Assembly (NCBI GenBank): GCA_004335835.1
Contig: RWJK01001731.1
Span: 218,551 to 282,550 of the forward strand
Direction: 5' to 3'
DNA: 64,000 nt
Source of the DNA: Scenedesmus sp. ARA3
Lineage: Eukaryota > Chlorophyta > Chlorophyceae > Sphaeropleales > Scenedesmaceae
Part shown: positions 48,601 to 59,897 of the stretch, piece after piece
Numbering within the stretch: position 1 is the stretch's first letter
Layout of the letters: the number at the start of each line of letters is the position of its first letter
The notes under the pieces: generated by a model
Told to the model about the DNA's origin: nothing
What the model saw: the letters and a program-made list of their open reading frames with translations, nothing else
Databases searched by the model: none
Position numbers and translations under genes: made by a program

Positions 48601-49662
48601 TGGCTGGGGGCGGCAGCAGCATGTTGCTGTGTCCTGACGGACGCAGATGAGCCAAGCCACGCACATCTTGGGCATCTGAGCGGTATGCAGTATGTTGCCT
48701 GATGCACGGGGTGTCAGTGCTGCGCAATTGTGTGGACATAGTGCTGTTACTCCGTGTACATTGTGTCTTCTGTGCAGCCTGGTTCATGCCTCTCTTCACC
48801 TCGGCCGCTGCTGCCTCTTCTGCGCTGCTGCTGCTGCTGCTGCCAGGCGATGGTGTGAATGCTGTGGCGGCTGCCACGCTGCGGGGTGCTGGGCGGCAGG
48901 GCCTGGGCGCGGCCATCAACGCGGTCGGCTACTGGTGAGGGCCGCGGCCGGCGCTGCGCACATTGTTCGCGTTACAACGTTGCACTCGTTGACGCTTCAG
49001 TTGCGTTTTTGCAGCTCTGCAGTCCTAAGTTGGTCCACCGGTGGCAGCTGCACATGTCTTTGCTGAAGGTAACACACCCAGTGGACTCCATGCCTACTCT
49101 GTTTTCATTGCTGTGCTGGGGCCGCAGGTGCTTTGGCGTGCCGCTGTCGGCGCTGTTTGGGCTGAAGCTGGGCATGGGTGTGCGCGGCTTCTGGCTGGGG
49201 CTGCTGTGCACCACCTACAGCATGAGCGCGGTGCAGCTGCTCATCATCGGGCGCTTCAACTGGCTGCGCGAGGTGGAGCGGGCAGCTGCGCTGCTGGCGT
49301 CACATGAGGATGAGGCCGTGGATGCAAAGGCGGCGGCACTTGGAGCAGCAGCAGCAGCAGCACCAGCAGCAGCTAGCAGGGATGCAGCAGACGGGCGTGA
49401 CAGTGGTAGCGTGCCTGATGTCTGGCCACGAAGGACTGGCAGGGACAGCAAAGAGGATGGCGGCAGGCACAGTAGGCCGCAGCAGCCTGACAGTGATCAG
49501 GAGCGTGTGTCACTGTTGGCTGGTGTTGCTGGCGGCAACAGCAGCAGTGATCTTGACGTGCATGCTGGACCACCGCCGCAGCAGCAGCAGCAGCGTGTGA
49601 TGCAGCATCAGGCCAGCTTGCAGCGCGGCCTGCTGCAGTCATGTGACAGCATAGACAGGTAG
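45675..49662 (+). CDS. MATE-family multidrug/toxin extrusion transporter
   Basis: Nine exons join in phase: 45675-45868, 46121-46319, 46600-46760, 47024-47179, 47414-47664, 47969-48006 (38-nt microexon), 48295-48571, 48847-48934 and 49128-49662, giving about 632 residues. MATE proteins export organic cations and metabolites in exchange for H+ or Na+ across plasma or vacuolar membranes. Family marks are the opening MAGPLFLQNLL helix, SAGMETLCGQV with the family's characteristic CGQ, VNTRIGNELGAGN (the conserved N-E-LGAG motif at the start of the second half), PTFI and GDGVNAV in the late helices, and GRQGLGAAIN. Twelve hydrophobic helices are expected. A long Ala/Gln/Ser-rich cytosolic tail of about 110 residues follows the last helix, and the first 64 residues are hydrophilic. 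The ATG at 45675 is chosen although the frame opens upstream. Confidence 0.9.
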
Positions 49663-51306
49663 CTGTCAAGGCGCTGGCTGCTGCGCATGTACAGCATTGA
49701 TTGCTTGATTGCATCGTCAAGTGCCATTGACTTCTTTATCGCGTCGCACTCGCCATCCAAAACTTTCTGTTATTGCCCGCTTGTTAGACTCTAGCTTCCT
49801 GAGTGTTATTTGCCTGCCTGCTGCATGTTGCCAGCTGAGCGGCCCACGGCACTGCCGGTTCTTTTGAGACAGGATTGTTGTGTGAACTGTGTGAATTGTG
49901 TGGACAGAGCTGGTCAGACACAAACACAACCGAGCACAGGACCAACCTTTTGCCCTGTAACTTATATGAGCACTGACAGCAATGCCGTGCCTGGTGTACT
50001 GTTGCCAGCATGCCACTGCAGAGTTTTTCAACTCTTCCTTGTCGTGGGCAACTGCTTTGTAGAACAGCTTTTGGTGGTGCTGCTGTTGCATGCCAAATTG
50101 AGTGAATCGTCATCTTCAAGCCATGTGACATCTCATATTGGTCCGTGCTGTTGATGCTCTCCGCCTTGTCGTGATATGGGTTACATGAGGTTCTCATGCT
50201 GCTGCAGACTCCATGCAGCACGTTCTCGCCCGGAGAGAAGTGGTATCTCATGTGCTGCCTTGTGCAGCCTGTTTCTGCAGCTGCCAGCTGGTTGTGTGCT
50301 GCTGTGGGGGAGTGGTAAGCACAAGCCACTGTCTGGTGGTTCCCTGCTGCTTTGGTGTCAGTCACCTGCACCCTGCAGGCGCCAGTCATGGCTTGATCAT
50401 GTGCTGCACGCAATGACTGCTCATCAATGAGTGCAGCCAAACCTATGCTGGTCAAAGGTGGCGTTTGTGTTGTGACTGTGGTGACTGTTGTTGCTGGTTC
50501 GCTGGGCATCAGCAACCTCTTGAAGGTCCGGTGACCTGCAAGACTTGTATTGGCAACGGTTCAATGCACGGGTATGGTGAAGCTTTGGTGTGAGTGACCA
50601 AGGGACCCGGCCTGCCTGGGGCATCTCCAGCAGCCTCATTCCAAGTGCTGCTGGCAGTGCGCATGTGCCGTGTACACATGCCTGTTGACCTTTGGCTCGG
50701 GCGGATGCCGTTTGCAGTGTGCAATGCACGCATTGTTACAGTGTTCACGCCTAAATGCTGATGAGCAGCAGGCCAGCACAGCTGGCTTGTCTTGTATGCA
50801 CACTTCAAGTGCTGCACGCCATGGTTACATGTGCATCAGGGCTGTTGTTGTCCTACTGGCTGTCTCTGTTATTTTGTCTGTGTGTGTTGTCTCTGGCCAG
50901 CCCTTACTGCCAATGCGCCTGACACGCCCGGGCCCGGCGTAGGGCCCACTTGTCACCACGCCCTTTCTTATGGCTGTGCACTTGTCTGGCTGGCAGCTGC
51001 ATGCGGGCAAGCAATTGGCTGAGAACATCAAACACTGTGCCCACTCCAGCCAGAGCCGATGTTTGAGCCTGGGCCTGGGGGGTTGCATTGTAACATGTCT
51101 GCCTGACACTGTGACAGCCTCAGCCCCCTCACTGTGAGCACTGCAAGTATCTCTGACCAGGCATGCCCAGCTAGGCTGGCTCGCTGCGTACCACAACACC
51201 TACATATATGCTTTGGGTTGTATCGTGTATGTTGCGCAGGACGCAAACCACACCATCAGCATCGTGAACGGTCACATGCTGCATCTCGAGTGCAAATAGC
51301 GTCTGC
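49663..51306 (+). other. Intergenic gap, no supported gene
   Basis: This 1.64 kb lies between two plus-strand genes. The first part is T/G-rich, with a TGTAA at about 49956 that could be the MATE poly(A) signal. No phased exons or conserved motifs are visible. Confidence 0.4.
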
Positions 51307-54300
51307 ATGGCGCCGAAGCAAGAAGTTGAATTTCTGGATGGTATCGTGCGTGCGACGTTCGTCAGCAGGCAGGAGGCAGCGTCAGTCCTTCAGGCACAGC
51401 TGCTGCTGTGCCAGCTGGTGACCCATCAGGAGGATCCCCTGTCTGGCTGCTTCGTTGCTTTTCACAGCAGCAGTAGTAAACTTAAGCTTTGGCAAGTGGC
51501 GAAGAGCTCCCCCAAAACAACAGCTGCAGGTGCGCGCTCTGCTGACATGCTGCAGCACTGCCAGCTTGTACACAGCACGCAGCAGCAGCGTTGCAAGCCA
51601 CACCGATCTGCGCTCAAAGACAAGCAATTCATTGCATGTGCTTTGTTGCAGGGCTGCTGGATGTGGAGGGGACACTGCTACACTGCACGGACGGCTCTGG
51701 CAATGTGCAGACGCTCAGCCTGTCATCTGCAGTTGACCTGCTGCCACCTGCTGCGTGTGAGGATACTGCAGCAGCAGAGCACCTCAGCGAGGCCAGCTGG
51801 TGCAGTGCAGTGCAGCAACTGCACGCATCAACAGCAGGCAGGGACCTCAGCACTACGCAGCAGGTGCGCGTCGCGTGGTGAGACAGCCGCAATTGTCTTT
51901 GTCAGCCAACCCGCTTAGCTTTGCTGCGAGGCCTTGCCCCTGTACAGTTTGCACTGGCAGTGGCAAAACTATGCCAGATGCACCCAGGCCTTGCTTGGCT
52001 ATTGGCACCTGAGGTGTTGCATGCGGCACCCAGGTGCATGCTGTGTGTTAGCAGCCATCTTTGACCTCCACCAGTGCCAGACTTCTGCATGCTGTATTTA
52101 CTTGCGTAGGTTGCCACAGTTATGCTGAAGCTGTGGCGCTACACCAGAGCACACCAGCTGCTGCTGCCCATCCAGCAGCTGCTGCAGCGGCACAGGAGCA
52201 GCATGGTAGTGCTACGTCCCATCATCACAGCGCTGCAGGACTTCAGCAGTGGGCAGCAGCTGCATGTGAAGCTGCAGCAGCAGCTGCACACCCAGCAGCA
52301 ACAGAAACAGCAGCAGCAGCTGCAGCAGCAGCAGCGCAGCTGGGCGCAGCTGCTGGCAGAGCCCAGCGCAGCGTTGGTGGCACAGCTGCACAACCAGCTG
52401 CCAGGTGTGCCGCATAAGGCGCTGCTGCAGCTGCTGCGGCTGCTGTCAGCAGCAGTGTCAGGCCTGGAAGCCACCGTCACGCGAGAGGTGCTGCAGCAGA
52501 TGCTGCATGACCTGGAGCACCCCGGCAGCTTCCAGCCTGCAGCGCAGCAAGAACCTGAAAATGGCAAGCAGCAGCAGCAGACTGTCAGCAACAATGAAGC
52601 GGCACCTGAGCAGCAGCAACAGCAGGAACAGCCAGCACAGAGCGTTACTCCAATGGCCAGAGCGACTGCAGCAGGTGTGTCGACAAAGCAGGAGCAGCAG
52701 CAGCAGCAGCAGCAGCAAGCTGCTGATGTAGTGCAGGTTGATGGCGCAGAGGCTGCTGCTGCTGCAGCATTGCCGCCATGGAGCTCTACGGCAGGCATGC
52801 AGCTGCCGGCTGCACATGCCAGGAAGGAGCATGTGCAGCATCAACAGCAGCAGCAGCAGCAGCAGCGTCAGGCAGCAGTGGCACAGGCACCTGCTGTGCC
52901 ACCTGTTGTTGTGCCTGGTCCGCCAGCAGCTGGCAGCCAGCAGACTGAAGATGAGCCGTACAGCCCCACGCGGCATGCAGCTGAAGAGGCAGCAACAGTA
53001 GCACTGGCAGGTTTAGGTGTTATCAAGCAGGCCAGGGCTGCCACCACCCAGAAGCAGCAGCCGCAGGGCCAGCAGCAGCAGCTGTTGGGTGCGAAGCGTG
53101 CTGCTGGTGGTGGCGAGCAGCCGCGCAGCAAGAGGGCTGCCACCTCTCACGCCAAGGTTGCACCCCGCAACACGCCAGCCGCGAATGGCTCTGCCGCCAG
53201 CCCTGCTGCAGCTGCTGCTGCCACCAGTGCAGGTGCTGCTGCATCCCCAGCAAAGCCATCAGCAGCATCTGGTGGCCCAAGCTCAAGCTCCCTGCCAACT
53301 ACGCCCTCACGTTGTTTGACGATCTGCGCTTCTCCCTGCAGCATTGGGGCTTGACCAAGGCTGTGGTGGACACGCGGGGCGGGCGGCTGGTGCAGCTGGA
53401 CTGGTACCTGAAAGTGCACGAGCCGATGCAGCAGCACCTGCCCAGCGAGGAGCTGGCTGTGAAGTTCCTGGCCAAGTTCCCAGGTGAGGGGCGGCAGGGT
53501 GTGAAGATCGGGGTGAAGTTAGATGGCTGGCAGGGGCAGTCTTGAGAGTATGCTGCCTCTGCCAGCACTGGTGCCAGCTGGAACAAATGGCAACACTGCC
53601 AACCAAGCAGTGCCCAGGTAGCAAGAGTATGTTTGTGAAAGCAGCGCGCCCGAAGGCGTGCTGTGATCTGAAGCCCTGTTGTGCTGCTTCATGCTGCAGA
53701 CGTCTTCAGGCTGGAGAAGCGGCCCCCAGCTATCGGCAGCACTCCAGCAACCTTCCTGGGGCTACAACCGCATGCAGCACAGGCACTGCTGGCTGGCAAG
53801 CGCTGCCAGCAGCTGCTGGCAGCTTATAAGGCACGCCTGCACAGCCACCTGCAGCAGCAACAGCACGAGCAGCAGCAGCAGCAGCAGCAGGGCTGCTCAG
53901 CTGGCGGCGTCATTGCCATTGCGCTGGCATCTGCACGCATGCAGGCTGGGGGCGTGATGCACCCCCTGCTGAAGCAGTACAGTGACAAGGTACGCAGGGA
54001 GCATGAGCTGGGATGTGCTTTTGAGTGCTTCTGGGTCAAATCCTTTTAGCCACACAGCTGTGCTGCCATGCTTGATAAGACATCCTTGCTTGCCGAGAAC
54101 GTGTTCCTGACGTTAAAGTATTGTGACAGTCATCCTACCGTTGCACTCTCAGCCAAGGACGATGACAGATGCTGCCCATGTGTTGTCATCGCCTGCAGCT
54201 CTTCACAAGCTTCAAGGACTTTGCAGCGGCTGCGCTGGCTGATGAGTTTGTGCTGGTCGACACAGGCGGCGGCAGGCAGGGCCTGATGCTGCGGCAGCCA

Positions 54301-54360
54301 GCAGCCGCAGAGCCCGCTGGCTCATGCAGCATGTCTGTGGAACCAGGGGAGTGCTGCTAG
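51307..54360 (+). CDS. Unrecognised Q-rich protein, ends at an early-looking TAG
   Basis: Exons 51307-51529, 51652-51863, 52110-53156, 53282-53483, 53700-53989 and 54199-54360 join in phase, giving about 711 residues. I do not recognise it. Residues 1-150 and the end of the protein look ordered (VEFLDGIVRATF near the start; LFDDLRFSLQHWGL, then VKFLAKFPG, late). Between them is a long Gln-rich coiled or disordered stretch ending in the basic RSKRAA, a possible nuclear signal. The exon 3/4 junction is the weakest: the frame must shift, and donor AAG|GTTGCA with acceptor CCCAAG is the best phase-0 solution. After the TAG at 54358 the same frame stays open to a phase-1 donor at 54514, which joins in phase to a coding-looking exon at 54858-54997 ending in TGA. 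The gene may therefore be longer, with the TAG a mutation or inside a missed intron. Confidence 0.6.
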
Positions 54361-54857
54361 AAACTGCAGGAGGAGAGGTGGCAGAGCCCAGCAACTTTGG
54401 CGAAGGCTCACCGCACCGCAGCTACCACCAGCAGCAGCAGGCATTGCTGGTGCTGCGTCAGTTCACCAGCAGCTGCAGGAGCAGCAGCAATAGCAGCATG
54501 TGAAGCAGATGTGGGTACAGCATGGCTGCAGTCAGGTTGTTGCAGCAGAGGTATCTCAGGTCCTCGCCGAATCGGGGGCTTAAGGTTTAAGGGGCAGAGC
54601 GGGAGCTGCGGCAACATGCTGCGGATTGCCACTGTACTTCAGGTGCGGGTGCTAGCTGTCTACCTTGCTTGTGTTGCACACAGCTGCGGTGGTGGGATGC
54701 ATAAGTTGGCATCATGTAATTGACGTGCCTGCAGCCTGTTATTGATCCAGGTTCACCCCTGGACCAGCACGCAACGTGCGGAGGGCCGGCAATTGATCGG
54801 AACATGACATGACTTGCTGTTGACAGAGGGTTTGCATGCTGTGCTGCTTGCTTGCAG

Positions 54858-54997
54858 GCTATGACTGCTCGACGCTGGCCAGGCATCATCAGCTTCTGGC
54901 AGCAGAGGCGACAGCCAAGCTGCTGCGCTGGCTGTGCAACTCACAGACCGACCGTAGCGTGATGCCACGCGTGCGTGATGCTGGCAGAGCCCCCTGA
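54858..54997 (+). CDS. Probable C-terminal exon beyond the in-frame TAG
   Basis: The acceptor CTTGCAG is followed by codons for YDCSTLARHHQLLAAEATA and further ordered-looking sequence to TGA at 54995-54997. It joins in phase to a donor GTGG|GTACAG at 54514 that continues the last frame of the preceding gene past its TAG. No other gene nearby can use this exon. I infer it is the true or ancestral C-terminus. Confidence 0.4.
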
Positions 54998-55293
54998 TGT
55001 CTGTGCTGATCCCTGCGCTGATTTGCGCTGATCCCTGAGCGATGGAGTTATCGTCATCATCATCATCAACATCATTAAAGTACCTAGCAAGCCCGGCTGT
55101 GGGCCACAGCGATGGAATGTAACTGTTACACTTGTTATGACAGTTGCACTGATTTGTTAAAGCACAGCTTTTCAGGGGTTGTGATCAGCCACCTGGGACG
55201 GTGCTTCTATCTGCACATGCAGCATTGAAACCCCTTCAGTGTGGCGACATGTTGTGAGGCCGGACCACCTGTTGAACTGACAGCAGCAACACC

Positions 55294-57738
55294 ATGTCGC
55301 TGTTGGGTATGCCATGGGTGGTTCTGAACTTGGGCTGTGAGATGGTCTACATTCTTGAGCAGCGGCTAAAGGCTCAGGGCATCCAACAAGATAAAAGCGC
55401 GAAGGTGCTGCAGGACATCGTACGCACCATGTTTGACCGCAGCTTCCTCAGCGAGAAGCTCTTCGTTCTGCAAGACATGTACAGCCTGCACTCAACACGC
55501 AAGATCTTCGACCGACTAGCGCACTCCTCAATCATGCGGTTGAGTGAGTCCAGGTAGGAGCCGTGCTGCCCTGATGGCTAGGTTGCACAGCCTGATGCCT
55601 GCATCTGTGTCAAGCAGACCTGAGCCCAATGTGGTTTGCTGCAGCATGGACAAGCTTTTCGACCTGATAGTCATGGGAGCCAAGTACCAGCTCATGTGTG
55701 CTCCGCGCCTGGATGACATGATCCAGGTGCGGTTAGCAGGCAGGCAGCAGCAACAGAAGCACACATATGGCACATGGCCACACTCAGCGCAGCTATGTCT
55801 GCTCATGTGCTCATGTGCTACCGTAGTACATCGTGATTGTGCGCTCACCTGGCTGAACACTGGCACACAGCTGCATGTGTTCTGCAGGGAGTGCATGTCA
55901 GGCCAGCAACGTCTGCATATGCTCGACAAACATTCGAAACTTGGCCTCCAGTCAAAACACACAGCAAACCACTGACATGTGGCCTGCACCTACACGTGGC
56001 AATCTGTCATGGTTGCAGGTCACCCTGCGCCACCTGGGCACAGTGCAGGCCATACTGACAACAGCAGCAGCAGCCAGCCCAGAGGGCAAGGTAGATGCTG
56101 ATGTCATCAACCTGGTCAGCTATGCAGAGGAGGCCACCATCAGGTTCTACGTCACACTCAGCATTGGAGAACTGTCTCTGCTGCGTCAGACACTGGCCAG
56201 GTGTGCACGCTGGCGTGCTGCCGTGCAGCTTGCAGGAGCAGCTCATTCATTACCAATGCAACCTGAGGGGCATGATGCATGGTCTAGCACAGCAATGCTT
56301 GGTGGCACATATGATGCAGGCTCACATGCTTGCATGCCACAATACCTGCCATACTCATATGCAACCAGCAATTGCAATGGGATTTTGGGTCCTGCTGCAC
56401 TGCTGCCAGGTTCTTCCAGGACAAGCGCGTGAAGGTGAGCCTGTTCCTGGCGGAGGGCATCCAGCAGCCGAGCTCAGGCAAGCTGGTGGCGCCCAGCTGC
56501 ATCAGCGACCAGGTGGGCCTGGTGCGCAGCTTTGACGACACAGGCAGGCTGGAGCACGAGGAGCGGCTGCACGTCAACAGCCAGAAGGTGGGCGGGGAAC
56601 GCGCAGCAGCAGCACTGCTGCCAGGGCAGCTGCAGCTACTGCACTGGTGGCTGCGCTAGCGGTGGGCAGCAAATGATTCTGATCAGGTCCAGGTGCTTAG
56701 GCAGAGCAGCAAGGCTGTATGCTTGCAAGCAGGTGCTTCTAGCAGTACTGCACTAGTGCATGGTTAGGAGGAGAGCAACAGTGAAGGGGCGATGGCTGAC
56801 TGGCAAGCAGTAATTCTGTAGTGTTGCTGCATGCAGCAGCTGACAATGGTTCATTGGTGCAGCAGTCTCCTGCAATAGCTGTGCCAATAGCATCACTGAT
56901 ACTATGGCAGAGCAGCCCCGCCAGCACCTGCACAGTGGTATTCATCATGCATCATATGGCCTTGCTTTCTCAAGTGGGCAAGCCTGCTGCACCCTGTATA
57001 TGACACTGTTATGTGCAGGCTGACCCCAACGAGTTCTTCTGCCACCCAGTAGCGCTGGGTGACAACCTGTACCGCAAGGACCGTGAGAAGGCCGTGCCAC
57101 CGCCACGCTCCGCTGACACGGACGCGGCCAAGAGCAGTGCAGGAGCACAGCCGCAGCAGCAGCCTGCTCAGTCAACCAGGGTGAGCAATGCAGATGAACC
57201 AGAGTCACCAGGCAGCTGCAGTCTGACTTCCTGTTGACAGCGGGACACTGCTTGATCATATGCAACACCCCCAGCCACCATGTCTTCAGGCACCTGCTGC
57301 TGCATCTGCTGTGCTTTGGTCTATTTACCTGTACTACTGAGGTCATGTTTGTCAATGGTGTATTTCCAACTCAACAACTACGCTGTGCCCATGGAATGCC
57401 TTCACTTGCAGTACGTGGAAGAGCAGGTGAACAAGGCAGCAGTGCAGGAGCTTGATCTGCTGGCAGCCCTGGTGCAGACCAGCAAGGCACCTGCCGACAA
57501 CTTCAAGCTGAACCTTTGCTTCGATGACGAGGCAGATGAAGAGGCAGCAGTGCAGCAGCCACAGGAAACAGGCATTCGCACGAAGGAGCAGAAGCAGTTA
57601 GAGTTTGGGGCCGATGGCAAGAATGAGGGCTACATAAAGGCAGTTGGGGGTGTGCTTGAGGGGTTGGGACTGGATGAGCAGCAGCACGGCAAGAGCGTAG
57701 GCGAGGATCTGCTGGACCTCATGGACAGCGTAGCGTAG
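55294..57738 (+). CDS. OSCP1: OSCP1 / NOR1 family protein
   Basis: Six exons join in phase: 55294-55553, 55645-55726, 56019-56200, 56410-56587, 57019-57180 and 57412-57738, giving about 396 residues and ending in TAG. The order of blocks matches animal and algal OSCP1: LNLGCEMVYILEQRL, KVLQDIVRTMFDR, KIFDRLAHSSIMRL, MDKLFDLIVMGAKYQ, LSIGELSLLRQTL, FFQDKRVKVSLFL and the late LGDNLYRKD. OSCP1 (organic solute carrier partner 1) modulates solute uptake in mammals and is conserved mainly in ciliated lineages. The Met start matches the family's usual start. The C-terminal 110 residues are acidic and less conserved. All junctions are canonical. Confidence 0.9.
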
Positions 57739-58064
57739 GGTAGAAATAACACCAGCTGTCAGGTTGGGAGCTGTGCTGGTTCTCTGGTTGCTGCCTTGAG
57801 CAGTTGTAGTGATGCTCTCAGTCAAGAGAAGGTCAACATGGAGGTTCACTTGTGAAGGTTTCTTGGATGGTACGGCTTCACCGGTGTAGTACGAGAGCAG
57901 CTCGCACACGCGTCTGGTTGGAATATGAACACAGTGCAAGGCCTTTGGTGAACTTGCCACGGCGTGACGTGTGTCGGATTGCGGGCGTTGCAGCGTAGCT
58001 CGGGCCTCGCCTCATCTAGGAATGTGCAAGTGATGCAAACCGAGGCCAGCATGCTAAACTCGTG
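57739..58064 (+). other. Short intergenic gap
   Basis: This 326-bp gap separates OSCP1 from the calycin-like gene, both on plus. It must hold the end of one transcript and the promoter of the next. Nothing recognisable is seen. Confidence 0.4.
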
Positions 58065-59897
58065 ATGAGGGCAGGCCCTTCACTTGCAGTGATGCCACGC
58101 TTAGGTGGCTTGCCGCGTCTGGTGGTGAGTGCTGCTGCTGCTGCAGCAGTACTGCACCAAACGAAGAAAGCACGTGGACGCTCAAGCACTGAATCGACAA
58201 GCCAAAGCATGCCTGCGGACTATTGTGGTATATCAGCTCAACCATCCAAGGCTAGCACAAGGATGGCAGCAGTTGCATCGCCATCAGCAACATCAGCAGC
58301 TGCTGCAAGGCTTCTGCTCCCCTTGGGCCTGCTACTGCCAAGTTTGATTGCGGTGGGCCTGTCATGGCTGGGTGTTCTCTACTCAAAACTTGGTCCTATC
58401 AGAAGCTGGATGGTTGCAGCGCTGCCTGGTCTAGTACAGGTACATGGGCGCCTTCATGCAGCGGCATAGTATCACCTGCATTGTGTGTGCCAGTTCCTCC
58501 TTGTGGCATGGGCCAGGCAAAGTAGAGCTTTGGCTGACGTAAGCAGTTATTGCTGTTTGCTGGCGATTGCACGCAGCCTCATAAGCCTATCACTGCGTCC
58601 TCTACATGTAGCCATGCTCACACAACCCCTGGTGTGCTTGCTCTGGGGCCTGCTGGGCTGCAGCTTGCAGACGTGCAGCACGCCAAGCCTACCGTTGAGC
58701 TGGAGACTGTACAATCCTTCTGTGGAACCTGGATAAAGGTGCGCACCCGGCTGCCTGCATTAGCACCAAGTATGCTGCAGTCAGGCAAAGCAGCCCGTGG
58801 CCAATGCACACAGAGCAGTGCGCCCATTCCCTGAACAAACCACCACCTGTCTCAGCTGTTTCAAGGCCCATCAATTAATGTTCCATGCGACAGGTGCTGT
58901 GTCTCTTGGGCGCAGCCCACGCTGATACAATCATAGCATCAGCCACATGGTCCTTGCATCACTGCCAGCTGCTTGCAGGACTGCATCAGCTCTGCACAAA
59001 TGGGAATTGCAGTGGCTAACAGGCTGCAAATTGCTGCTGGGTGCTTGCAGGATGCCAAGCGCAGTGACCCTATGGACGGCTTCTGCCAGCTGTTTGGCGT
59101 GCCGCGCTGGCTGCGCCAGGCCACGCGGCTCATGGCAGGCCTGGAGGTGACCCTCAGCGGCGACATGCTGGTCGTGAAGCAGGTGCGGCAGCAGACAGGC
59201 TCCACGTATTTTTCGGTGCATACGCGGTCCATTTTGGAATCACTCTCCAAGAGTGCACTGCCAGCCGTCCCAGCAATCACGTATGACATGCCTTGTGGCG
59301 TTCCTGCAAGCTGGCGCCAGCCCGAGGTCAGTGCCTACTGCTGTGCTGCCTGCCCTTGACACATGCAGGTGTGCAAGCTGAGCTGGCTGTCCACCACTGA
59401 GGCCTTCCCAGTTGACGGGCTGCGCACAGCCCCGCAGCGCAGGCGGGACATGCGCTCAGGCAAGTACACGTATGGTTCGCTGCATATGTGTGTTACAGGC
59501 GTAGTGGCTGGCTGCTCTCGCGTGCCGGGACAGGCAGTGCTGCAGTCTCTGGTGTTTTGCTCATGCTTCTCATGTAAACATGCAGCAAAGGCCTTCTCAA
59601 CAACATCTTGCAAAAGTGACGATACGCTGGTGCGCCTGGTTGTGCCGATGTTATGCTGACCTGTTTGTATTGCTCTGCCCTGCAGGCAAGCAACTTGGGC
59701 AGCTGGTGTCTGCCAGCGGGGACGTGATGCAGCTGCGCGTGGTGTGGCAGGGCAGCCTGCCTGGGCAGGCCACAGACACGCTGCAGCTGGTGCCGCAGCG
59801 GGGCAAGCAGCAGCCTGAGGAGCTGCTGGTGCTGCATGAGGCCCAAGTGGATGGCAAGGGCAGCGCCCGCTTTCAGGAGGTCTACGTGCGGCGGTGA
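58065..59897 (+). CDS. Calycin/lipocalin-like protein with hydrophobic N-terminal segment
   Basis: Five exons join in phase: 58065-58439, 58664-58738, 59051-59326, 59369-59459 and 59686-59897, giving about 342 residues. The second half begins with CGTWIKDAKRSDPMDGF, then WLRQATRLMAGLEVTL and the strands MLVVKQV, VMQLRVVW and ARFQEVYVRR, which fits the GxW-plus-beta-barrel layout of calycin lipid-binding proteins. I infer this from pattern only. The N-terminal 125 residues are basic and Ser/Ala-rich with one strong hydrophobic segment (LLLPLGLLLPSLIAVGLSWL), so it could be a plastid-targeted or membrane-anchored form. Intron 4 uses a GC donor: phase forces the boundary to TCAG|GCAAGT. Met residues at 58065 and 58092 are both possible starts. 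Confidence 0.72.

Noticed and set aside
52139..52976. Cys/Leu-rich minus-strand frames opposite the Q-rich exon
   Set aside because: PolyC and polyL arise from reading CAG repeats on the reverse strand. No splice partners are present.
2572..53900. Regular CAG/CTG arrays considered as CRISPR or minisatellite structures
   Set aside because: They are triplet microsatellites without unique spacers, in a eukaryotic nuclear genome.
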